From Thermoanaerobaculia bacterium (GTDB taxonomy: Bacteria > Acidobacteriota > Thermoanaerobaculia > Multivoradales > J023), in contig JALCBJ010000050.1 in assembly GCA_028066595.1 (NCBI GenBank), positions 6,440 to 48,205 of the forward strand: a stretch of DNA of 41,766 bases, written 5' to 3'. Positions 1 through 10,699 of this stretch are shown in pieces. Every line of letters begins with the position of its first letter. Position 1 is the stretch's first letter. The notes under the pieces were generated by a model. That model was not told the DNA's origin. It worked only from the letters and a program-made list of their open reading frames with translations, and made no database searches. The position numbers and the translations under genes are program-made.

Positions 1-1907
1 GACACGGTTTCGCCGTCCGGGTTGAGGAGTGCCTGGAGCTCCCCGTTGAGCTGAGCGGTACCCAGCGGTCCCCGACGCATCGGAGTGAGGATCTGTATCT
101 CGCTGCGGGGATCGAAGCCAAAGGAACCAGGAATTCGTTCCGAGACCAGATGCTTGAGCGTGGCGAGAACGCCATCGGAATCGTCTCGTTCGATGAAGAA
201 GAAATCGGCCTCGAGGCTCTTCCGAGCGTCACCTCGGCGAGTGACCGTGCTGTGCACCGGTCCGTCGTAGCGGGCTTCGGATTCGGTCTCGGCCTGGGGG
301 ACGAGCCCGTCGCGCACTCGGTGTGCGTTGACCACGATGAGGCTCGCTCTGGCTTGGCGGAAGATCTCCGTCAGCCGCACGGTTTCGACCACTTCGCTCT
401 CGATGATGTCTGCCAGGATTCGCCCCGGGCCGATGGAGGGAAGCTGGTCGACGTCGCCGACGAGGACCAGTCGGGCCGCTTCGGGAACCGCTGACAGAAG
501 GTGCGAGGCCAGGGATGTGTCGAGCATGGAGGCTTCGTCCACGACCACCAAGTCCGCCGCCAAAGGCTGAGTGATTCCGCGAGCGAAGGTTCGCGTTTGC
601 GGTTGGAACTCCAGGAGACGATGGAGAGTCTTGGCCTCCAATCCGGTGGCCTCGGCAAGGCGCTTGGCGGCTCGGCCGGTGGGAGCCGCGAGCATGATGC
701 GCTGTTCTTTGCGACGCAGGATTTCCACCAGCCCTCGTACGAGTGTGGTCTTGCCTGTTCCCGGGCCGCCGGTGATCACCAGAACCTTGGTGAGGAGAGC
801 TCTCTCGAGCGCCACCCGCTGGCTCGGTGCGAGCTCGATACCGGCAAAGGTCTCGTACCAATCCAGAGCTTTCTCGACGTCGATGCGCAGCGGCAGCTCG
901 CTCTGTCCCGTCAGGTGCCGCAGCGCTCCGGCGACGTGGCTCTCGGCACGTTCCAAAGCGCGGAGATAGACGGCGACATCGGTGCGTGGGCTCGCCGGGC
1001 CTTGCCGCATCTGCCAGCGTTGCAGATCGACGATCACAATCTCGTCTTGGGCTACCAGCTCTTCCACTGCCTCCTCGATCCGTGCCGGCGAGATGTCGCC
1101 GTCCGCCATCTCGAGCAGCTCCTGGGTCGAGTCCAGTAGGTCCCCTCGCCACTGGAATACGTGGCCTCGGTCGCGCCCTTGGCGAAGTGTGTGGAGTAGT
1201 CCTGCTCGCAAACGCTCCGGCGCGTCGGGAAGCACGCCGACATCTCGCGCGATGCGATCCGCGGTCTTGAAACCGATGCCGAAGATGTCTTGGGCCAGGC
1301 GGTGCGGTGTTCTCCGAACCACCCCCATCGCCTCTTCGCCGTAGCGTTTCTGGATCTTCGTGGCGTAAGCGGTGGTGACACCGTGGCTCTGTAGGAAAAC
1401 CATGATGTCGCGGACGCCGCGTTGAGCCTCCCAGGCCTTTCGGATGCGGGAAGACCGGACGGCACCGATCCCTTCGACCTCCTGTAGACGTTCCGGCTCG
1501 TTCTCGATGATGTCCAGAGTGTCGAGGCCGAATTCGTGGACTAGGCGTTTCGCCATGGTCTTGCCGATGCCCTGGATCAAGCCCGACGACAGGTAGCGTT
1601 CGATGCCTATGAATGTTGCCGGGCGCACGCTCTCGAACGACTCGACGCGGAACTGCCGTCCGAATTTCTTGTCTTTTACCCAGCGGCCGCGTAGTTGCAG
1701 CGTCTCGCCAGGCTGTGCCGTCGCCAGATGGCCGACGGCTGTGATCTCTCCCTTGCCGCGGACCGTCAGGCGGAGCACACTCCAGCCGGACTCGGGATTT
1801 GCGAAGACGATCCGGTCCACCACGCCATCCAGGGTTGCTGGCTCGTCGGCCGGCGACTCGACCCTGGACGAGCGGACCTGGTTTCCTGCCGGATTACCCT
1901 TCGGCAT
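1..1907 (-). CDS. recD2: RecD2-type SF1 DNA helicase (partial, C-terminus off the left edge)
   Basis: ATP-dependent 5'-3' DNA helicase of the RecD2/TraA family, which works without RecBC in DNA repair. The reverse strand is open from the start to position 1. The visible protein has an N-terminal OB-like segment (TLDGVVDRIVF), helix-hairpin-helix-like repeats, then the helicase motifs: Walker A GGPGTGKTT, DEAS box VVDEASMLD, motif III VGDVDQLPSIGPG and motif IV LTEIFRQA. About 635 residues are present; RecD2 proteins usually exceed 700, so the C-terminal UvrD-like end lies outside. The start is taken as ATG at 1907 (MPKGNPAGNQ). An in-frame ATG at 1988 would add 27 residues but would lie 2 bases from the divergent gene's start, leaving no room for promoters. 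Family identity is certain; the exact start is less so. Confidence 0.93.
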   Translation of the reverse strand, partial: MPKGNPAGNQVRSSRVESPADEPATLDGVVDRIVFANPESGWSVLRLTVRGKGEITAVGHLATAQPGETLQLRGRWVKDKKFGRQFRVESFESVRPATFIGIERYLSSGLIQGIGKTMAKRLVHEFGLDTLDIIENEPERLQEVEGIGAVRSSRIRKAWEAQRGVRDIMVFLQSHGVTTAYATKIQKRYGEEAMGVVRRTPHRLAQDIFGIGFKTADRIARDVGVLPDAPERLRAGLLHTLRQGRDRGHVFQWRGDLLDSTQELLEMADGDISPARIEEAVEELVAQDEIVIVDLQRWQMRQGPASPRTDVAVYLRALERAESHVAGALRHLTGQSELPLRIDVEKALDWYETFAGIELAPSQRVALERALLTKVLVITGGPGTGKTTLVRGLVEILRRKEQRIMLAAPTGRAAKRLAEATGLEAKTLHRLLEFQPQTRTFARGITQPLAADLVVVDEASMLDTSLASHLLSAVPEAARLVLVGDVDQLPSIGPGRILADIIESEVVETVRLTEIFRQARASLIVVNAHRVRDGLVPQAETESEARYDGPVHSTVTRRGDARKSLEADFFFIERDDSDGVLATLKHLVSERIPGSFGFDPRSEIQILTPMRRGPLGTAQLNGELQALLNPDGETV

Positions 1908-1990
1908 CGAGTCGAGAAGAGTTTTCTGTCTCGACGAGGTCTGGCGTTGGCTACGAGACACGATCAGCCAATTGTAGACTCTCGCCATCG

Positions 1991-2332
1991 ATGAAGAAGT
2001 ACCTCTATATCGTGCTGATCGGCTTGCTTGGGATCGGCGCACTATTTTTTCTGATGTGGCAGCTTCGCCTCGGGGACTACGCCCAGAGTCCCCAGACGTT
2101 GTTCTTGACCCGGACCATGAATCGGATCGCGGCGGGCGGCAAGGCCGGGCTGCTCTACCAAGGCCGATTCCAGAACGATCAGGCTGCGATCCTGGTTCGC
2201 TGCCTGGACACTGCCGAGCAGCTGCGGCTGCGAGAAGGAGAAGAGAGTGAGGAGATCTGTGGTGTGTATGTGCGACTCGAGGACCTGCGCAGCGACACCG
2301 AAGCGATTGTCCAGGTCCGGTGGGGCCAGTAG
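1991..2332 (+). CDS. Small single-pass membrane protein, function unknown
   Basis: A 113-residue protein beginning MKKYLYIVLIGLLGIGALFF, a clear N-terminal membrane anchor or uncleaved signal. A roughly 85-residue soluble part follows, ending in a charged region (REGEESEEI) and a C-terminal beta-rich stretch. No enzymatic motif is visible, and the two cysteines (CLDTAEQ, ICGVYV) are not in a known pattern. It is divergent from recD2 and 57 bp ahead of ligA in the same direction, so it may be co-transcribed with ligA. Codon use resembles its neighbours and the stop is clean, so it is probably a real gene. I do not recognise the family. Confidence 0.7.
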   Translation: MKKYLYIVLIGLLGIGALFFLMWQLRLGDYAQSPQTLFLTRTMNRIAAGGKAGLLYQGRFQNDQAAILVRCLDTAEQLRLREGEESEEICGVYVRLEDLRSDTEAIVQVRWGQ

Positions 2333-4426
<2,094 letters not shown>

Positions 4427-4502
4427 GGCGCGGCGAGGAAATACGACTCGCCGGCCCGCGGAGCCGTCGATCCGCTGCGCGTTGGCATATCCTTTCCGAG
4501 TG

Positions 4503-5561
4503 ATGACTTCAGTTCGCAACGAGGTGGACCGGCAAGACTCCGACACCCGCGGTACCCATCTGCTGCCGCTCGAAGAGAGATTCCGTGGTCGCAGAGTCCT
4601 GGTCACCGGCGGTGCCGGTTTCATCGGCTCTCATCTATCGGAGCGACTTCTGGAGTTGGGCGCCTCGGTACGCGTATTCGACGACTTTTCGACCGGCTTG
4701 CGTTCCAGCCTGTCCGAGATCGCGGACGACGACCTGGAGGTTGTCGAGGCCGACCTGCGGGACCCGGAGGCCTGTCGACGGGCCTGCGACGGCACCGACC
4801 TGGTCTTCCATCAGGCCGCGCTCGGCTCGGTACCCCGTTCGATGAAAGATCCCGCGACGTCGATCGCGGTGAATGTCGCGGGTACCGCCAATCTTCTGGC
4901 CGCAGCTCGCGACGCCGAAATACGCCGATTCGTGTACGCATCTTCGTCGAGCGTCTACGGTGACTCTGCGACCCTGCCGAAACGGGAAGGCGAGGAAGGA
5001 AAAGTTCTCTCGCCGTATGCCGCCTCGAAGGCGATGGACGAGCAACTGGCGGACGTATTCCATCGCGCTTTCGGGATGGAGACGGTCGGGCTCCGATACT
5101 TCAACGTCTATGGACCACGTCAGCGACCGGACGGCCCGTACGCCGCGGTGATTCCCCGATTCGTCGATGCCTGCCTCGCGCATCGAGCCCCGATCATTCA
5201 CGGCGATGGAAAGCAGAGTCGGGACTTCACCTGGGTAGGCGATGCCGTGGCCGCGAACTTGCTGGCGGCCGTAGCACCCAGCCAGTCGTGTGGCCGCTCC
5301 TACAACGTGGCCGGGGGGAGGCGTGTCACGTTGCTGGAGCTCGCCGCCGTGGTACGGGCAGCCACCGGCGACGCGCCGGAGCCGGAGCACGGCCCGCCGC
5401 GCCCGGGGGACGTGAGGCACTCTTTGGCCGACCTCACCCAGGTTGCCGATGGACTGGGCTATCAGCCTGCGGTGGAGCTGGACGACGGGCTCGCGCGCAC
5501 CGTGGCGTGGTTCGTGGCAGGCGAGAAGCGTCCGTCGAAACGAGCCGATGGACGGGCGTAG
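4503..5561 (+). CDS. NAD-dependent sugar-nucleotide epimerase, WbpP-like (UDP-GlcNAc/UDP-Glc 4-epimerase family)
   Basis: Extended short-chain dehydrogenase/reductase that inverts C4 of a UDP-sugar, feeding O-antigen, capsule or exopolysaccharide synthesis in the cytoplasm. The 352-residue protein has the Rossmann motif TGGAGFIG (35-42), the serine-rich strand YASSSSVYGD, and the catalytic pair Y172/K176 in SPYAASK. Segments SVYGDSATLPKREGE, GLRYFNVYGPRQRPDGPYAA and GDGKQSRDFTWV follow the pattern of WbpP/Gne UDP-N-acetylglucosamine 4-epimerases more closely than GalE. The start is ATG 4503; an in-frame upstream extension to 4338 overlaps ligA and does not resemble the family. The natural substrate (GlcNAc, GalNAc or a uronic acid form) is inferred only, and no other polysaccharide genes lie nearby. 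Confidence 0.88.
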   Translation: MTSVRNEVDRQDSDTRGTHLLPLEERFRGRRVLVTGGAGFIGSHLSERLLELGASVRVFDDFSTGLRSSLSEIADDDLEVVEADLRDPEACRRACDGTDLVFHQAALGSVPRSMKDPATSIAVNVAGTANLLAAARDAEIRRFVYASSSSVYGDSATLPKREGEEGKVLSPYAASKAMDEQLADVFHRAFGMETVGLRYFNVYGPRQRPDGPYAAVIPRFVDACLAHRAPIIHGDGKQSRDFTWVGDAVAANLLAAVAPSQSCGRSYNVAGGRRVTLLELAAVVRAATGDAPEPEHGPPRPGDVRHSLADLTQVADGLGYQPAVELDDGLARTVAWFVAGEKRPSKRADGRA

Positions 5562-5567
5562 GTAGGT

Positions 5568-5596
5568 TTGGGCCGGGAACGGCTTCGCGATAAGAT
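5568..5596 (+). promoter_or_regulatory. Candidate sigma70-type promoter
   Basis: TTGGGC (5568-5573), a 17-base spacer and TAAGAT (5591-5596) in the gap between the epimerase and aldo/keto reductase genes. The -10 matches 4 of 6 and the -35 matches 3 of 6. A start point six or seven bases downstream would fall at the ATG of the small ORF at 5604. By eye only. Confidence 0.3.
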
Positions 5597-5603
5597 CCGC
5601 AGG

Positions 5604-5684
5604 ATGTCGCCGAGCTTCTTCGCGGTCAAACTCGAAGTCAAATGTTGCGGTGGCGGCCCCCCGATCAAGATCTTCTCCACGTAG
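5604..5684 (+). CDS. Possible 26-residue micro-ORF with a CCGGGPP core
   Basis: ATG at 5604 opens a 26-codon frame (MSPSFFAVKLEVKCCGGG, then PPIKIFST) closed by TAG at 5682-5684. It lies in the otherwise empty 187-bp gap before the aldo/keto reductase. A candidate promoter would place the transcription start almost on the ATG, implying leaderless translation; otherwise an AGG directly before the ATG is too close to be a good ribosome site. The vicinal cysteines and Gly/Pro core are unusual, but the frame is short enough to arise by chance. No family is recognised and the call is weak. Confidence 0.22.
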   Translation: MSPSFFAVKLEVKCCGGGPPIKIFST

Positions 5685-5748
5685 GGCACCTGGTAGGAAG
5701 AGGGATGGACGGCTACCGGCTCAGATTCCTGAACAAGGCGAGCAGCAA

Positions 5749-6759
5749 ATGAAGACGGTTCGATTCGGGCGCACAGGCGTCGAGGTCCCTGCTGTGGGGC
5801 TCGGCACCTGGTCCCACGGTGGACCCAATACGGTCCACGGCCGCCCCGTGGGCTGGTACGGCGCCACGCGGGACGAAACGCGTCGTACCTTGATCGCTGC
5901 TCATCGCGAGGGGATCGTCCATTGGGATACAGCGGATGTATACGGTGACGGCGTCGCCGAAGAGCTGATCGGGGAGGTCTGGGACGACGTTCCGCGCAAC
6001 GACGTTTTTCTTGCCAGCAAGGTGGGCTGGGATCCGGGCGATCACAGACACTACTACCACCCGGCTCAGGTCCGCCGTCAATTCGAGCGATCGCTGCGGA
6101 ACCTGAAGACGGACGTCATCGACCTCTACTATTTGCACCACTGCGATTTTGGCCCCGAGGGTGAGTACCTCGACGACGCACTCGATCTGATCTACGCGTT
6201 TCGCGATGAGGGCAAGATTCGGTACATCGGCTTGTCGGATTGGAAATGCGAGAAGATCCGGCGCTATGCCGATCGAGTGAAACCCGACGTCGTACAGTGC
6301 TATCGAAACGTCGTGGACGACACCTACGAATCGAGCGGCTTGAAGGATTGGGTCGACGCCAACGACGTAGGCGTGGCGTTCTTCTCGCCGTTGAAGCACG
6401 CCTTGCTATTGGGTCTTTTCGAGGGGCCCGTCACGTTCGGCGAGGGTGATCACCGCAGCTCCTTGCCGGAGTTTCGTGACTATTCGCTGATCCGTAGGCT
6501 GCGAAACTGCCGTCGCGAAATGAAGGAGCGGTTCGCTGACCAGGAAGAGCCCGTCCTTCACGGACTGATCGGAGCTCTACTCGCGGACTCGCCGTCGGGT
6601 TGTGCCCTCGTAGGCCAGCGCAACCGTGCTCATGTCGACGCCGCTGCGAAGGCGGGCGATCAGCTCGACCGAGACGCGGCCCGCTGGGTCCGGCAGCTGT
6701 ACCAAGAGAACGGGCGAGCATTTCGCGCCAGCTGGAAGACCTTTCAGCAGCGAGTCTGA
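5749..6759 (+). CDS. Aldo/keto reductase
   Basis: NADPH-dependent cytosolic oxidoreductase of the AKR superfamily, 336 residues, a normal length. It starts MKTVRFGRTGVEVPAVGLGT. The catalytic tetrad is visible: D60 and Y65 in DTADVYGDGVAEE, K91 in FLASKVGW and H130 in DLYYLHH. The later strands keep the barrel pattern (RYIGLSDWKCEKI, DVVQCYRNVVDD). The start is ATG 5749, because the in-frame extension to 5650 has no family resemblance. The substrate cannot be predicted. It stands alone between two gaps, so its operon membership is unclear. Confidence 0.9.
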   Translation: MKTVRFGRTGVEVPAVGLGTWSHGGPNTVHGRPVGWYGATRDETRRTLIAAHREGIVHWDTADVYGDGVAEELIGEVWDDVPRNDVFLASKVGWDPGDHRHYYHPAQVRRQFERSLRNLKTDVIDLYYLHHCDFGPEGEYLDDALDLIYAFRDEGKIRYIGLSDWKCEKIRRYADRVKPDVVQCYRNVVDDTYESSGLKDWVDANDVGVAFFSPLKHALLLGLFEGPVTFGEGDHRSSLPEFRDYSLIRRLRNCRREMKERFADQEEPVLHGLIGALLADSPSGCALVGQRNRAHVDAAAKAGDQLDRDAARWVRQLYQENGRAFRASWKTFQQRV

Positions 6760-6929
6760 TCCAGAACGCGAGCGTCGTGACGGCGGATTCGATGTTGGGA
6801 GAGGTCGGCCGCGGCGGACCGCTCGCGTCTGTAACACGGAGGTAAACATCGGGCCAGAGTGGGTGAGAGTCGTTGCAACATGATGGATCCAGCGAACCGG
6901 ATCGCTCGAGATCCGTAAGCAGGAACATG

Positions 6930-7580
6930 ATGACCGTCCAGTCACCTTCTGATCCCCGCCTGCCCGATTCGGGTGCCTGTCCGATGCATTCGCCTGCTGA
7001 CTCTTCCCCTGTGCTCGACGCCTCTTCGAGCGGTGGACCTGCCACGCTCGATGGCCTCTATCCGTTGGGTGAGCTGCTGGCCCAACGCCCCGACGTTTCC
7101 GTTCGCCATTTCGATAGAGATCGTGGCGACATGCCGGAGCCCTACCGGAGCCTTCTGGTCCACGATCAGGACATGACGTCTACGTTGGAGAAGCACCACC
7201 GGGAACCGTTGGAGCTTTGCAGGGTGGAGAGTCGTCGCAGCGCTGGTGCCCTCTGGCGACAGGTACTCCTGGTGGGTCGCTACAGCGGGGAGATTCGCGA
7301 AGCGGGAGCCATCCGCATCGATCTCCGACATTTCGACGCCGCAGCCCGTTGGGAGGTTCTGGAGGGACAGAAGCCACTCGGAGCGATATTGGCCGACCAC
7401 CGCATCACCTATGTCAGTCGGCCCCGAGCCTTCTTTGCGTTCGATGCCACTCGACAGACCGACCGGCTTCTCGGCTTGAGCGCTCGCGGGCAGACTCTGT
7501 ACGGTCGCCAGAATCGCTTGTCGACGTCAGCGGGCGTCTTGGCGGACGTCGTGGAGATCTTGCCGCCCGTAGAACGGTAG
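6930..7580 (+). CDS. Chorismate pyruvate-lyase-like protein (UbiC/DUF98 superfamily)
   Basis: Family members remove pyruvate from chorismate to give 4-hydroxybenzoate (or 3-hydroxybenzoate in some natural-product pathways). The 216-residue protein has a roughly 40-residue low-complexity N-terminus, then LYPLGELL, the diagnostic block EPYRSLLVHDQDMTSTLEKH (70-89), LWRQVLLVG (109-116), GAIRIDL, QKPLGAILADH (147-157) and a C-terminal ADVVEILPP holding the conserved Glu. The second of two adjacent ATGs (6930) is preferred because AGGA lies five bases before it; 6927 is the alternative. It is followed after 9 bp by a CoA-ligase gene, which suggests that its aromatic acid product is activated next. 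Catalysis is inferred, not shown. Confidence 0.72.
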   Translation: MTVQSPSDPRLPDSGACPMHSPADSSPVLDASSSGGPATLDGLYPLGELLAQRPDVSVRHFDRDRGDMPEPYRSLLVHDQDMTSTLEKHHREPLELCRVESRRSAGALWRQVLLVGRYSGEIREAGAIRIDLRHFDAAARWEVLEGQKPLGAILADHRITYVSRPRAFFAFDATRQTDRLLGLSARGQTLYGRQNRLSTSAGVLADVVEILPPVER

Positions 7581-7589
7581 ACTGCCGCG

Positions 7590-8975
7590 GTGACGACCCG
7601 CTCGCCGCACCTGGAACCAGCGACCCATAGATCGGACGCCGAGGCCGGTATGTTCGGCGATCGTCCGCCAAATCCACTGACGCGTGCCGACTTGGAGGCC
7701 TGGCAACTCCAGCGGCTCGGTAGTCTCTTGCAGGTGGTTGCTGAAGGGAACCGCTTCTATCGGCCCCGGTTGGAACGCGGCGGCTTGTTAGAGGGTGTCC
7801 GCTCGCTGGACGAATTCCGACGCTTGCCGTTCACCACCAAGGACGAGCTGGTCGCCGACCAAGCACGTCATCCGCCGTATGGCAGCAATCTCACCTTCGA
7901 GCCACAGCGGTACGCGAGGCTACACGCCACCAGCGGCACCAGCGGACAGCCGCTACGGTGGCTGGATACGCCCGAGAGCTGGCGATGGATGCTCGGCAAC
8001 TGGGCGCGTGTGTACCAAGCCTGTGGGGTGGGGCCCGAGGATCGAATCTTCTTTCCCTTCTCATTCGGGCCGTTTCTGGGTTTCTGGACCGCGTTCGAAG
8101 CGGCCTGGCAGCTCGGTTGCCTCACGCTGCCCGGCGGGGGCATGACCAGCAAGGCGCGCGTCCGGGTGTTGGTGGAGAACCAGGCCAACGTGCTGTGCGC
8201 GACACCGACCTACGCGCTCAGGCTCGCCCAGACCGCGCAGGAGGAGGGCTTGAGTCCAGCGGATCTGCCGGTTCGGAAGATCATCGTCGCGGGTGAGCCC
8301 GGCGGTAGTGTCGCGGCGGTGCGCGACCGTCTGTCGCGTGCCTGGTCGACAAGCCAGAACCCTGTGATCGTCTACGATCACCACGGCATGACCGAAGTCG
8401 GCCCGGTGAGCTATCCAAGCCCGCAGGTACCGGGGATCCTGCACGTCATCGGCACTTCGTATCTCGCGGAGGTCGTCGACCCGGAGACGGATCAGCCGGT
8501 GGCACCGGGCGAACGCGGCGAGTTGATCCTGACGACGTTGGGCCGCGAGGGCATGCCGTTGTTGCGCTATCGCACCGGAGATTTGGTCTGTTGGTCGCGC
8601 CGGTCGGCGGCCGATCTGGGTACGGCCGACCCGGCGCTGGAAGGCGGAATCTTGGCTCGTGTCGACGACATGGTGGTCATACGCGGCGTCAATCTGTATC
8701 CCTCAGCGGTCGACGCCGTGGTGCGCGGTTTCGCCGAGGTGGCGGAGTATCGAGTGGATCTCTGGAGCGAGCGAGGGATGAGAGAAGCTCGTGTCGTTGT
8801 CGAACCCCTGTCGGGGGCAGGGAGCGACGATACCCTCGCCGACCAGATAGCCGACGCGCTACGTACCGGCTTTCAATTGCGGCTGCCCGTGTCCTTGGTC
8901 GGGCCGGGGGATCTGCCTCGTTTCGATCTGAAGGCCAAACGTTGGCGCGTCCTGGAAGAGCCGCCCTCGCAGTGA
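7590..8975 (+). CDS. PaaK-like phenylacetate/aryl-CoA ligase (ANL superfamily)
   Basis: ATP-dependent enzyme expected to adenylate an aromatic or other carboxylic acid and load it onto CoA. The 461-residue protein begins at GTG 7590. It shows the phosphate-binding loop TSGTSGQP (114-121), IIVAGEPGG, VYDHHGMTEVGPVSYP (the A5-type block), RYRTGDLV (A7) and the C-terminal hinge region ending LPRFDLKAKRWRV, where the catalytic Lys is expected. The usual Lys of the loop (SGTTGKP in PaaK) is Gln here, as in several PaaK-like branches. It sits 9 bp after the chorismate-lyase-like gene and overlaps the next start by one base (TGATG), so all three are probably one translationally coupled unit. Substrate is inferred from context as a hydroxybenzoate. 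Confidence 0.83.
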   Translation: MTTRSPHLEPATHRSDAEAGMFGDRPPNPLTRADLEAWQLQRLGSLLQVVAEGNRFYRPRLERGGLLEGVRSLDEFRRLPFTTKDELVADQARHPPYGSNLTFEPQRYARLHATSGTSGQPLRWLDTPESWRWMLGNWARVYQACGVGPEDRIFFPFSFGPFLGFWTAFEAAWQLGCLTLPGGGMTSKARVRVLVENQANVLCATPTYALRLAQTAQEEGLSPADLPVRKIIVAGEPGGSVAAVRDRLSRAWSTSQNPVIVYDHHGMTEVGPVSYPSPQVPGILHVIGTSYLAEVVDPETDQPVAPGERGELILTTLGREGMPLLRYRTGDLVCWSRRSAADLGTADPALEGGILARVDDMVVIRGVNLYPSAVDAVVRGFAEVAEYRVDLWSERGMREARVVVEPLSGAGSDDTLADQIADALRTGFQLRLPVSLVGPGDLPRFDLKAKRWRVLEEPPSQ

Positions 8976-10579
8976 TGAGGCAACGCCCGACCCCACGACG
9001 CACCCACCCACCGGTTCGCCGTATGCGGACCATGGGCTGGATTACCGTTCTCGTCGTGGCGAGCCTTCTGGGCGCCCCCGTTGAAGCGCAGCCTCCCCAG
9101 GGCCAGAAGTGGTGGCTTGCGGAGTCGGGTGATCTGATCTTCGTCAGCCAGGTACCCGAGGAGCGTCTGCGCCCTCTGGCGCTACATCTGAACGCTCTGC
9201 TGCGACTGGTCGAGCGCACGACCACCTTGATGTCTCGAAATCCGGTACCGGTCCACGTCTACGTGTTTCGTGACGAGGGCAGCCAGTTGCCCTATCGGCA
9301 CCGATACGACGGCGAGCCAGCTCTCCTCTCGGGTGCCTTCTATCCCGGACCACATGCCGATTTCGTCACGGTCTCGGCCGACCAAGGCCTGATCACCGCC
9401 GGACACGAGGTTCTCCATGCGTTGCTGCACAGCCAACTACCCGGGGCTCCTCTGTGGCTCGAAGAGGGGATGGCGGAGCTGTTCGGGGCCGTGGCTTTGC
9501 TGGATGCGAAGGGTGATTGCGGCGGACAGCGTGCATGCGATCCTTCGACGTTGAGGGCTGAGCTGGGGCGGCCGTTGGCATCGCATGTCGGAGTGCTCCG
9601 CGATCTCGGAACCGATGTCGACATCGCCGGCTTGGCCGCTCTCGATCCCGGCTCTCCGGAGTATCACGAGTTCTCGTCGCAGCAGACCTACTACGCTCGA
9701 GTCTGGGCGTTTGCTCACTACTTGGTGTTCGGGTCCGATATTCGGCGTCGTCAGGCCTGGCAAATGGTGGCTCGAGGCAGCGGGTCGATGACACGGGAGT
9801 CGGTAGCTGGGACCTTTGGCCTCACACCCGAGGAGCTCGATGCCGAAGTGCTCCATCACGTACTACACCCTCTCGTGCGGAAGGCCGACGATCCGCCGAT
9901 GTCGACCTGGTTGCCCAGAGTCGTCGAGCTCCGCGGGCGAGATTCGAAGATTTCCGTGCAGCCTCTGGCGTATGGAGACCTGGTGACCTTGCTCGGCGAG
10001 CTGCTGGTCATCGAAGGCCGGTCCCTGGATGCCCAAGACCATTTCAATCTGGCCTTGCGCGCGGATCCGCGGAACGCCCGAGCCCTGGCTGGGTTGGGGC
10101 TGTCGGCCGAGCGGGCGAACGACTGGTCCCGGGCCCGTGCCGTGTACGGAGATGCGGTCCGGGTGGCACCCGACGATCCGCTTCTCACATTTCGCTATGC
10201 CCAGAGCTTGTTGGTCTTCGGCAAGGCTACCCATCCTTCCAAACTGGCCGAGGCGCGCCATCATCTGACCAAGGCAACGGCGGCTCGACCTCGTCTGGCG
10301 CCGGCCTGGGCAGCGTTGCTGGATGCTCACGAGCTCTCGGGGAAGGCTGGTGATCTGAGCTTGGTCTATGCTCGCCTCCGCGCAGCGGATCCAGCTGTAG
10401 CTTTGGGCCTGCTCCTGCACTACGTCCGCCATGGTCGGGGACAGTCAGCACAGGATCTGATGCGGCATGTTCTGGCTACAGATGGCGAGGAAGAGCAGAC
10501 GGCGGCCCGCTACGCGATCGAGCGTCTCGATTGGCTGCGTCAAGGCCGGGTGCCAGACACCGATCTGATCCGGCCGTGA
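8975..10579 (+). CDS. Exported gluzincin-type metallopeptidase (DUF1570-like) with TPR C-terminus
   Basis: A 534-residue protein with a signal peptide (hydrophobic core WITVLVVASLLGAPVEA near 22-38). The zinc site is HEVLH (144-148), with a downstream WLEEGMAELF block (161-170) supplying the third ligand, the pattern of gluzincin peptidases and DUF1570-like proteins. Residues from about 320 onward form TPR-like repeats (ALRADPRNARALAGLGL, AVRVAPDDPLLTFRYA). It likely acts in the periplasm or outside the cell, with TPRs for partner binding. The start ATG 8975 shares its A with the TGA of the preceding ligase, indicating coupling; a later ATG at 9029 would also give a signal peptide. A peptidase coupled to an aryl-CoA ligase is unexpected. 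Target unknown. Confidence 0.78.
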   Translation: MRQRPTPRRTHPPVRRMRTMGWITVLVVASLLGAPVEAQPPQGQKWWLAESGDLIFVSQVPEERLRPLALHLNALLRLVERTTTLMSRNPVPVHVYVFRDEGSQLPYRHRYDGEPALLSGAFYPGPHADFVTVSADQGLITAGHEVLHALLHSQLPGAPLWLEEGMAELFGAVALLDAKGDCGGQRACDPSTLRAELGRPLASHVGVLRDLGTDVDIAGLAALDPGSPEYHEFSSQQTYYARVWAFAHYLVFGSDIRRRQAWQMVARGSGSMTRESVAGTFGLTPEELDAEVLHHVLHPLVRKADDPPMSTWLPRVVELRGRDSKISVQPLAYGDLVTLLGELLVIEGRSLDAQDHFNLALRADPRNARALAGLGLSAERANDWSRARAVYGDAVRVAPDDPLLTFRYAQSLLVFGKATHPSKLAEARHHLTKATAARPRLAPAWAALLDAHELSGKAGDLSLVYARLRAADPAVALGLLLHYVRHGRGQSAQDLMRHVLATDGEEEQTAARYAIERLDWLRQGRVPDTDLIRP

Positions 10580-10699
10580 TACCTTCCCAGGCCGAGCGGA
10601 AGACGCGCTAGAGCCTCTCTCACCGTGCCCGGGGGTGGGACGCCACCGCGATCTCCGACCATACACCGCGCCGATTACACTGCGAGCCTCGCGACGAAC

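Noticed and set aside
229..1152. A 307-codon open frame on the minus strand
   Set aside because: Same strand as recD2 but in the wrong frame; the recD2 frame carries all helicase motifs.
8591..8974. Upstream extension of the metallopeptidase frame by 128 codons
   Set aside because: It lies inside the CoA ligase gene and has no signal or domain; ATG 8975 overlapping the ligase stop explains the start.
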